From the NCBI GenBank assembly GCA_002435705.1, contig DIVA01000058.1, positions 1 to 27,739 of the forward strand: DNA of 27,739 nt. The letters are read 5' to 3'. The notes beneath the pieces were generated by a model. It was not told where the DNA came from. It saw nothing but the letters and a program-made list of their open reading frames with translations, and ran no database searches. This document shows, one piece after another, positions 7,006-14,195 of the stretch. This DNA comes from Bacteriovoracaceae bacterium UBA6144. GTDB lineage: Bacteria; Bdellovibrionota; Bacteriovoracia; Bacteriovoracales; Bacteriovoracaceae. The number at the start of each line of letters is the position of its first letter. Position 1 is the first letter of the stretch. A program made the position numbers and the translations under genes.

Positions 7006-7728
7006 ATGTCAAAACTCCTCTTTCTTCTCATGCTTGTGAGCTTCAATCTGCACGCTATGGTGATAGGTACAGATACGCGTGCGATCGTTAAAAATCCTAG
7101 TTTTCCCTTTACCTCCATCGGCATGCTCGAGGCATTTGATGGACAGGTTTGCACAGCGGTTCTCGTGAGCGAGGATTTAGTCCTCTCCGCCGCTCACTGT
7201 ATTGAGCGGGAAGGGCGAAGACTGAGAGCACGTGAAGTGCGTTTTCACACCCAATACCTCTATGGTGAGAGTGTTGGAACAATCATAGAAGTGGAAGGTT
7301 TTTATGTGGGGGCGAGACCCCTGCAAACGGAAGACTGGATGCTTGTTAAGTTGAAACAGAAAATTGGCAAACGGTTGGGTTTCCTCGCGACGGGTGCACC
7401 GGAAGCATGGCACCTGGGGACGCCACGCTATTTCATTCCGGGTTTTGATATAGAGTTCTCAAAAAATGAGGGACTCTCCATGTCTTTGAATCAGGTCCCT
7501 GGTCGCATAAAAAATATGGAAAGAGGTCTGCTCTTCCATGACATGCCTACAGGTGTGGGGTCATCGGGAGGTCCAATCTTAGAAAATAGAGACGGCGTTT
7601 GGACGGTGGTGGGAATCACGGTTGCACAGGCCCGTAGTGGGTCCTGTCGCGTCTATAATATGCGGGACTGCCACAACATCGCCGTGCCCGAGAGTGCTTG
7701 GCGAGCGACGCTGAAGTCCCTTCGTTAA
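7006..7728 (+). CDS. Secreted trypsin-like serine protease (S1 family)
   Basis: The 240-residue chymotrypsin-fold protease is exported by Sec: the signal peptide MSKLLFLLMLVSFNLHA should be removed after residue 17. The catalytic triad is visible: His64 in LSAAHC (61-65), Asp110 in TEDWMLVKL, and Ser187 in VGSSGGP (184-190). Cys49 and Cys65 probably form the His-loop disulfide. The substrate is unknown. Short extracellular S1 proteases of this type are common in predatory Bdellovibrionota, but that is context rather than proof. No close ribosome site is present; AGGG lies 12 bases upstream inside an inverted repeat. The stop shares bases TTAA (7725-7728) with the stop of the convergent prfC. 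Confidence 0.93.
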   Translation: MSKLLFLLMLVSFNLHAMVIGTDTRAIVKNPSFPFTSIGMLEAFDGQVCTAVLVSEDLVLSAAHCIEREGRRLRAREVRFHTQYLYGESVGTIIEVEGFYVGARPLQTEDWMLVKLKQKIGKRLGFLATGAPEAWHLGTPRYFIPGFDIEFSKNEGLSMSLNQVPGRIKNMERGLLFHDMPTGVGSSGGPILENRDGVWTVVGITVAQARSGSCRVYNMRDCHNIAVPESAWRATLKSLR

Positions 7729-9323
7729 TCGATATAATCCGAATTTTTGTAGAACTTCACCTTGGGATTTTTCTCCATGGCCAGCTTCATATCCCACTCG
7801 GTTCTCACGGCATAGCAGACGCGATCTTCGCGATCATACATGATGAAGGTGTTGTAGTTAGAAACAAACTCACTTTCGTCTTTTGGGTTTTCAAACTTCA
7901 GCCAGCGCACGCCTTGCCAAGACACGTTCTCATAGGATGCATCGATCCCGTATTCATCCATAAGCCTGAACTTCACCACTTCAAACTGCAGGGCCCCCAC
8001 GGCACCGAGCATTTTCTCATTGGTGGTTTTGCGAATAAAGAGCTGAGTTGCGCCTTCCTCTGAGAGCTGCGCGAGACCTTTCTCAAGGTGCTTGGCCTTC
8101 ATGGGATCACGGCAGGTGACCTTCATGAAAAGTTCCGGAGCAAAGTTCGGAATGCCTGTGTAGCGGATTTGTTTTTTACCCATGGTGAAGGTGTCACCGA
8201 TCTGATACTTGCCGTTGTCATGCAGACCGATAATGTCACCCGGGAGTGCCTCTTCCACGATATCGCGGTCGCGGGCCTGGAACATGAGAGGAGTGGCGAT
8301 CTTCATCTCTTTGCCTGTGCGCACGTGATAAATCTTCTCACCGCGAGTGAATTTTCCTGAACACACACGCATGAATGAAATGCGATCACGGTGCTTGGGA
8401 TCCATGTTGGCCTGGATCTTAAAAATAAAAGCAGTGAACTCAGGGTCACTGGGATCAATCGTTACCTTGTCGGCGTCGGAGGTAAAGGGGGCGAGTACGG
8501 CTTGACGGGGACGGGGAGTGGGAGCGACCTCGCAGATTTTATCCAGCGTCTCTTTCACTCCGAAATTTTTAAGAGCAGAACCAAAAAAGACCGGACTCAT
8601 TTTTCCGGCCAGATACATCTCAGGATCAAAATCGGGCATGATGGTGGTCATCTCAAGCTCTTCTTTAAACTGAGCAAGAATCCTCTCGCCAAGGAATTCT
8701 TTGATATGAGGAGCATCGAGATCTGAAGCATCGATATAAGTGGGAGAGAAGGGGTCACGAGCATCTTTAAAAGACAAAATGGCTTTCGTGCGGAAGTCAT
8801 ACACTCCGCGAAAATCTATCCCGCTACCCACAGGCCAGGTCATCGGCACACACTGGATGCCTAGAATTTTTTCCACGTCGTCAATGAGCTGAAATGGATC
8901 AAGGGCCTCACGGTCAAACTTATTCATGAAGGTTACAATCGGTGTGGCCCGCATGCGACAGACTTCCATGAGTTTGATGGTTCGCTCCTCCACACCTTTG
9001 GCGGAGTCGATCATCATCAGCACCGATTCTACAGCAGTGAGAGTGCGGTAGGTGTCTTCAGAGAAGTCTTTGTGACCGGGAGTATCCAAGAGGTGCAGGG
9101 CACGGGAGTTGTACTCAAAACTCATGACCGATGAGGTGATCGAGATCCCACGCTGCTTTTCTAGTTCCATCCAGTCAGATTTCGCGTAGTCACCGGATTT
9201 TGATTTCACCATACCCGCTTCACGCACGACTCCACCAAACCAGAGAAGCTTTTCGGTCATAGTGGTTTTACCCGCATCGGGGTGCGAGATGATGGCAAAG
9301 GTGCAGCGGGGGTGTTGAGTCAT
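7725..9323 (-). CDS. prfC: Peptide chain release factor 3
   Basis: RF3 is the translational GTPase that recycles RF1 and RF2 from the ribosome after peptide release. The 532 residues match the usual length (about 530). The GTPase motifs are intact: SHPDAGKTT (13-21, with the Asp-Ala-Gly form typical of RF3), RGISITSS (58-65, switch I), DTPGHKDF (80-87) and NKFDR (134-138). Domains II and III follow. The ATG at 9323 has AGGGTAA upstream. It is apparently a single-gene transcript, divergent from the large exported protein at 9520 across 196 bases, in which I see no further gene that I trust. Nothing is unusual in the protein. Confidence 0.98.
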   Translation of the reverse strand: MTQHPRCTFAIISHPDAGKTTMTEKLLWFGGVVREAGMVKSKSGDYAKSDWMELEKQRGISITSSVMSFEYNSRALHLLDTPGHKDFSEDTYRTLTAVESVLMMIDSAKGVEERTIKLMEVCRMRATPIVTFMNKFDREALDPFQLIDDVEKILGIQCVPMTWPVGSGIDFRGVYDFRTKAILSFKDARDPFSPTYIDASDLDAPHIKEFLGERILAQFKEELEMTTIMPDFDPEMYLAGKMSPVFFGSALKNFGVKETLDKICEVAPTPRPRQAVLAPFTSDADKVTIDPSDPEFTAFIFKIQANMDPKHRDRISFMRVCSGKFTRGEKIYHVRTGKEMKIATPLMFQARDRDIVEEALPGDIIGLHDNGKYQIGDTFTMGKKQIRYTGIPNFAPELFMKVTCRDPMKAKHLEKGLAQLSEEGATQLFIRKTTNEKMLGAVGALQFEVVKFRLMDEYGIDASYENVSWQGVRWLKFENPKDESEFVSNYNTFIMYDREDRVCYAVRTEWDMKLAMEKNPKVKFYKNSDYID

Positions 9324-9519
9324 GAGGTTACCCTAAGTAAACGTAATTTCTGCTTTTATAGCTTGAGCAATAGACTTTGTCATGCCCTGAGACATTTTTT
9401 GCTCACTAACTTTAAGGAGGCCGTATTGATACAGAGATGGAGCTAAAGCGGCGTCAGCAGTAGTGTCAATTTTACACAGTTTTAACCCTTTTTTTTGAAC
9501 TCTGCTATCTTCGCAGCCG

Positions 9520-11721
9520 ATGAAAAAAGCATGGCCTTTGCTCCTATTGAGTTTAAATACCTTTGCGTCTGTGCAAACAGGCCAGGATCTTTTTAATTTT
9601 TTCTCCAGCACTTGTCCCTCTCAGGGTGAGTGGACCAGACGCGTGAGTGAAGACGCGCAAGGCTTGATCCGTGTGCTCGAGAACATTAAAAACGACGCCA
9701 ACTGTACCAGTGTGGCCGGCTCCATTGCTCAATTGCAACAGCTCACTCAGAGCATCAGTCTGGTGAATAATTCTAATGAGAGAAAAGTTCAACTCGAGCG
9801 TCTGAAGGCGCAAGAATTTGAACTCTCCACGCAACTTGCTGCTAGCAATGACCTGAGTGTTCAAAATGAAATTCAACGTGTGCTGCGTGAGGTACAGGTT
9901 CAAAAAGCAATGCTACTGGCAGAAAATTCTGCACGCTCCAATCTTTCAGGCGAAAACGTTGCAGATTTGATGAGTAACGTGGTGATGACCAGTGACGCCG
10001 TTTATAAGTCTCTGGCCAACAACACTTTGTGTCTGCAAAAAAATCCCTCAGTGCTCTCTACCTTAACCGCTCTCACCTCATCGATTGGAAGTTCCGCGGC
10101 GATGGTCAACCCAGCACTGGGTCTTGGGATGGGGGCTTTTTCTGAGTTTTTGGGGACAAGTATTGAGTATGCCAGAAATCGTGGCATCAATCGTCAGATC
10201 AGAAATCTTAATAACGAAACCCTGATGTTCAATGGTCTAAGTTGTGCCATGGAGTCACTGAATAATCGTTGGTGTGAGATCAATGAAGCTAGAAAAGTGT
10301 TGGAGTTCAAATTTGATCTCCACCACTCGGATGAAATTTCCGGCGATCTTTTGGCCGGAGTAGAGCTCTTTGAGCACAAGATCCCCGCTTTCCTCGGCTG
10401 GCTCCTCAACGTGCGCTCAGGCACACCACCCGCGACCGACGCCGATGCCATCCGGTTTGCGAACGTCTTTGAGCGAGAGAAAATCGTGAGGACTCAAGAG
10501 GCGCGAGGAATAGGTTTTCTTAATTCGGGCAAGAGACTCTTTGGTTCGGCGACGGGCCCTCGCAGAGTCGCTATCTTGAAAACCTTGATTGAAGATCTCT
10601 CAGGAATCAGCTGTAGTGGCGGTCCTGGTCCGTCGAACTCAAGTGATGTGCGTGATCCCCTTAAAGAAGTTTATGATAATAATACCATCCCCTTTATCCT
10701 CTTGGGTCTCCCAAGAAATCTAGTTCCTCCCGTCACAGGATTTCGCAATCCATTCTGTGAACGAGATTTAAATAACTGGAATTCAGAGTTCCCGAATAAC
10801 CCTCTGCCGAATGATCTCAATCAAGTCGAAAGACGATTCATGCAATGGATCTCTGATGCCAAAGATCTGGTGGCCAATGAAATGATCATTGTGACTCAGC
10901 CGGATGCACTCGGAATTCTCTCACTTGCCTTTGAGCGTACCGGGAACCAGTATAAAGTGGCGCCGAAGGTGGCGCTGGATGAAATTATTCATTTTCTTAA
11001 AACTAATCAGCCACAGTTTGCTCCTACGACTTTTTCGCGTCTGTATGTGGACACGATCACACGTTTGGAAGTGATTCAAGAAGAGCTGAATAAAATGCTC
11101 ATTGCAGGTGGTGTGATTGATGCTCAAGAGATTCTAAAAAATATCTCCGATACAGCTGATCTGCAGTACGGCACGATTGTTCTCTCCTCGCGCTTGGAGA
11201 TGATCGTGCGTCTGGCTTTAGATGAGTATCTTCAGAATAACCGCAACGAAGACCCGAAGCTTGCCATGCAGTTTTTTGCGGCTGAAAATTACTTAGATGT
11301 GCTTCGAAAGGTCATGGGTCATGAAAGTGATGAGACCATGATGGAAGATATCCGTGGAGCCTCGAGAGGCGCACTCTCCAACATGAAAAACTTTGCCAGC
11401 ATTTTTGCCCTGCAGATTAATCGAATCCTCGAGAGCAATGATAAAGCTCTCAAAACGCTCACGGACCCCATGAAGCTTCGGACAGTGAAAGAAAACCACA
11501 ACCGCTTCTGCCTACTGCTCACGTCATTTCCAGACATGAATCGTTCCATCAAGTTCAACTTGTGCGAGGGCGCGCAGATGAAAAGCTACATCCGCGGCGG
11601 GCCTGAGTCTCGCTTGATTGATAATGGTTATTTACAGTCGGACTTCACAAACCGTCAGTGTGAGTATCGCAACTTCATTCAAAAATCCAAGATCTATCGA
11701 GAGTGGCGGATTAAGCTCTAA
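9520..11721 (+). CDS. Large exported protein, unknown function
   Basis: The 733-residue product has a Sec signal peptide (MKKAWPLLLLSLNTFA, cleavage near 17). The mature part starts with a Cys-containing segment (FFSSTCPSQGEWT). A Gln- and Leu-rich helical stretch likely to form a coiled coil follows (about 70-140), then a Gly/Ala-rich hydrophobic patch around 190-220 (LGLGMGAFSEFLG). The long remainder is helical with scattered cysteines. I do not recognise a domain or catalytic motif. The signal peptide, Cys pattern and lack of an enzyme signature suggest a periplasmic or surface structural protein. There is no convincing ribosome site at the ATG. It converges on the GH3 gene with an 8-base gap. 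Confidence 0.85.
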   Translation: MKKAWPLLLLSLNTFASVQTGQDLFNFFSSTCPSQGEWTRRVSEDAQGLIRVLENIKNDANCTSVAGSIAQLQQLTQSISLVNNSNERKVQLERLKAQEFELSTQLAASNDLSVQNEIQRVLREVQVQKAMLLAENSARSNLSGENVADLMSNVVMTSDAVYKSLANNTLCLQKNPSVLSTLTALTSSIGSSAAMVNPALGLGMGAFSEFLGTSIEYARNRGINRQIRNLNNETLMFNGLSCAMESLNNRWCEINEARKVLEFKFDLHHSDEISGDLLAGVELFEHKIPAFLGWLLNVRSGTPPATDADAIRFANVFEREKIVRTQEARGIGFLNSGKRLFGSATGPRRVAILKTLIEDLSGISCSGGPGPSNSSDVRDPLKEVYDNNTIPFILLGLPRNLVPPVTGFRNPFCERDLNNWNSEFPNNPLPNDLNQVERRFMQWISDAKDLVANEMIIVTQPDALGILSLAFERTGNQYKVAPKVALDEIIHFLKTNQPQFAPTTFSRLYVDTITRLEVIQEELNKMLIAGGVIDAQEILKNISDTADLQYGTIVLSSRLEMIVRLALDEYLQNNRNEDPKLAMQFFAAENYLDVLRKVMGHESDETMMEDIRGASRGALSNMKNFASIFALQINRILESNDKALKTLTDPMKLRTVKENHNRFCLLLTSFPDMNRSIKFNLCEGAQMKSYIRGGPESRLIDNGYLQSDFTNRQCEYRNFIQKSKIYREWRIKL

Positions 11722-11729
11722 TCAAAGTT

Positions 11730-14138
11730 TTATTTGAAGTAGATGTCTGCCAGTCCAACTTCCCAGCCACCCTCCGTCTGGAGACCAAAAGCTTGGGTGA
11801 GTTGACTCAAATCAACTCCTGCCTGAGAGAGCTCATGTTTGGAAAGAGAGAGCTGCTTCCATTGATTTCTATCGGCGGGATTAAGTTTCGTTGTGAGATC
11901 GATCTTTACTCCACCGACCAAAAGGTACAGGGTCTCAGGAGAATCTTGAAAAACCTTAAGTGAAAAATGAAGATCAGTTTTTTCCAATGAAAGTTCAGTG
12001 AGATTTATCGGCTTAAGGCTCTTGAGAATATACTGAGCATCCTTGTCTGGGGTGAAAGTGATAAGGCGAGCGTCTTCTTGTAGTCTGTGGTCGATGGCGA
12101 TGGCCTTGAGTGAGCGACTCTGTGTTTCGCCCACGCCATTAATTAATTCTTGGAGTTTATCATCGTTTGATTGAGCCCAGGCCCTAAAGGGGGCCACAGG
12201 TCTTCCCTGCAAAATCTCAAGAGATCTTTTGGGTTGGATCACCTCTCCTGTGGGGTAGGGATTAGATTGTAGATCGTCACCGATGGTATCGACTTGAGTC
12301 AGGCTTAAACCGTAGCCATAGGGGAAAAGCGGCGTCGTGGGTGAGCCTCTATTGATCGAGGTTTGTGCTGCTGTGTTGGGCCAGGAGAAACTGAGTTTGC
12401 CCTTGAAGTCATAGACCTTCTCTCTTCTTAGCGGGCTAAAGAGTAAGTCGGCGATAGCTGCGCCCTCACTGCCAGGGAGCCATGCCACGACAAAAGCGTC
12501 GGAAGCATTGATTTCTTGATTGACCCACAAAGGTCTTCCGGTGATGAAAATACTGATGGTCTTAAAACCTTTAGTCTTCAGAGTTTGCAGTAACTTGAGA
12601 TCATCACTGAATTGCTCGCTGTAATTGAGATTTTTAAGATCGCCCTGACCCTCAGCGTAGGGTTCTTCACCGAAGACAACGATGGCAATTGCGGCCTTAG
12701 TGCTGTTGGGGTTTGTTGTGACAGTGCCACCGTGTGCAGCCACTTTAGATTTGATGCCATCGAGAATTGAAGTGGCCCCTGGAAAATCAGCATTCGTATT
12801 GCCTGTTCCCTGCCAGGTTAAACTCCATCCGCCCGTTTGCTTGGGAATATTATCTGCTCCAGTTCCAGTCACGAGGATTTCTTGCTTACCTGAAAGGGGG
12901 AGTAGGTTTTGTTTATTTTTTAAAAGAACCAATGATTCACGAACTGCTTGTTGAGCGATCTCACGATGTTTTTTACTGCCAACAATGTCTCTTTGACCGG
13001 CATACTTTCGTGTGAGTGGACTGCCTCGTTCAAAAAGACCATAGCGAATCTTTACTCGTAAAATCCTCGACACAGCATCATTAATTCTTGTGAGGGGAAT
13101 CTCACCGCTCTTCACTTGCCCGATAGTGTTGTAGTAAATCTGTTTCCAATCTTCTGGCGCCATCAGCATATCTACACCAGCGTTGATGGCCTGGGCACAG
13201 GAGCTATTGGTGCATCCGTTGACCTGTCCGTGTCCATTCCAGTCCCCAATCACAAAACCATCGAAGCCCATTTTATTTTTTAACACCTCAGTCAGAAGAT
13301 ATTTGAATCCATGGATCTTCTGACCCTGCCAGCTATTGAAACTGGCCATGACTGTTTGAGCACCGGCCTCAAGGGCCGTGAAATAGCCTTGAGCGTGGAT
13401 GCGGATGAGCTCATCTTCACTCGCAGTATTGTTACCTTGATCAACGCCATCGGCGGTTCCGCCGTCTCCGATAAAATGTTTAGCGGTCGCAATCAGATGA
13501 TCATGAGAGAGGTCAGTTCCTTGGATGCCTTCAATCACTCTTGCGGCATAATCTTTCACGATAGCTGGGTCCTCAGAGTATCCCTCGTAAGTGCGCCCCC
13601 AACGATCATCTCGCACGACGGCCAAGGTCGGGGCAAAAATCCAGTCAATCCCCGTCGCCATCACTTCAAGGGTTGTAGCGTGAGCGATTTGTTTCACCAG
13701 TGGACCGTTGCCACTCGCTCCGAGACCTATGTTGTGGGGAAAGATGGTTGCTCCATACACATTATTATGTCCGTGAACCGCATCAGTTCCCCATATAATA
13801 GGAATACTTTTTCCAGACTTAATAGAAGCCTGATAGTAGCTTTCTGCTAATTGCACCCAATCACGAACGCTCGCTTTTTTATTATTATGAGGAAAGGATC
13901 CTCCACCGTTAAGTATGGAGCCGAGAGGGAATTTTTCAATCTCCTCAGGTTTAATGAACTTGATTTCCGCCTGAATCATTTGAGCAATTTTTTCTTCTAA
14001 GCTCATGGAGTTTAGGAGTGTGAGAACTTTTTCTTCAACCACCGGATCTTTGGCTATTCGAGATTGAATAGATGGCCACTGAGAGGCGCAGGCAGTGTGG
14101 ATAAAGAGAAAAAAAAGAACAAAAAAAGATTTGATCAC
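11730..14138 (-). CDS. Exported GH3 beta-glucosidase / exo-beta-glucanase
   Basis: This family 3 glycoside hydrolase should remove beta-glucosyl residues from oligosaccharides in the periplasm or outside the cell. The 802-residue layout is signal peptide, GH3 N-terminal barrel, GH3 C-terminal alpha/beta sandwich, and a C-terminal carbohydrate-binding-like region as in ExoP-type glucanases. Visible motifs are GTDAVHGHNNV near 117-127, RDDRWGRTYEGYSEDP, ATAKHFIGDGG near 218-228, and the nucleophile Asp299 in FVIGDW. The chosen GTG has AGGA seven bases upstream. The signal ends TACASQW; cleavage by signal peptidase I after ACA is likely. A lipid attachment is less likely because His occupies the -3 position. 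Exact linkage specificity (1,3, 1,4 or peptidoglycan-derived sugar) cannot be told. Confidence 0.95.
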   Translation of the reverse strand: MIKSFFVLFFLFIHTACASQWPSIQSRIAKDPVVEEKVLTLLNSMSLEEKIAQMIQAEIKFIKPEEIEKFPLGSILNGGGSFPHNNKKASVRDWVQLAESYYQASIKSGKSIPIIWGTDAVHGHNNVYGATIFPHNIGLGASGNGPLVKQIAHATTLEVMATGIDWIFAPTLAVVRDDRWGRTYEGYSEDPAIVKDYAARVIEGIQGTDLSHDHLIATAKHFIGDGGTADGVDQGNNTASEDELIRIHAQGYFTALEAGAQTVMASFNSWQGQKIHGFKYLLTEVLKNKMGFDGFVIGDWNGHGQVNGCTNSSCAQAINAGVDMLMAPEDWKQIYYNTIGQVKSGEIPLTRINDAVSRILRVKIRYGLFERGSPLTRKYAGQRDIVGSKKHREIAQQAVRESLVLLKNKQNLLPLSGKQEILVTGTGADNIPKQTGGWSLTWQGTGNTNADFPGATSILDGIKSKVAAHGGTVTTNPNSTKAAIAIVVFGEEPYAEGQGDLKNLNYSEQFSDDLKLLQTLKTKGFKTISIFITGRPLWVNQEINASDAFVVAWLPGSEGAAIADLLFSPLRREKVYDFKGKLSFSWPNTAAQTSINRGSPTTPLFPYGYGLSLTQVDTIGDDLQSNPYPTGEVIQPKRSLEILQGRPVAPFRAWAQSNDDKLQELINGVGETQSRSLKAIAIDHRLQEDARLITFTPDKDAQYILKSLKPINLTELSLEKTDLHFSLKVFQDSPETLYLLVGGVKIDLTTKLNPADRNQWKQLSLSKHELSQAGVDLSQLTQAFGLQTEGGWEVGLADIYFK

Positions 14139-14160
14139 TAGCGGTCCTGATGAGTTAGGG

Positions 14161-14194
14161 AAAGGTGCCAGCCTCCGAGGAGGCTGGCACCTTT
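14161..14194. terminator. Strong GC-rich hairpin terminator, best U-tract on + strand
   Basis: GGTGCCAGCCTCC (14164-14176) and GGAGGCTGGCACC (14179-14191) are perfect inverted copies, so the folded stem has about 12 pairs and a four-base loop. Flanking AAA and TTTTTT extend it. On the + strand it ends in six T; leftward, the direction of gcvP, it ends only TTTCCC. It lies 2 bases past the gcvP stop, so it probably ends gcvP transcription. The stronger U-tract faces rightward. Confidence 0.85.
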
Positions 14195-14195
14195 T

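Noticed and set aside
9333..9611. Leftward 92-codon open frame between prfC and the exported protein at 9520
   Set aside because: Its first third is antisense to the signal peptide of a convincing gene, it has no ribosome site, and no internal start gives a sensible short protein. Residues after about 40 look protein-like, so a remnant cannot be fully excluded.
14082..14138. GH3 protein as a lipoprotein
   Set aside because: The sequence before Cys18 is HTAC, and His at -3 does not fit a lipobox. An ACA signal peptidase I site is present instead.
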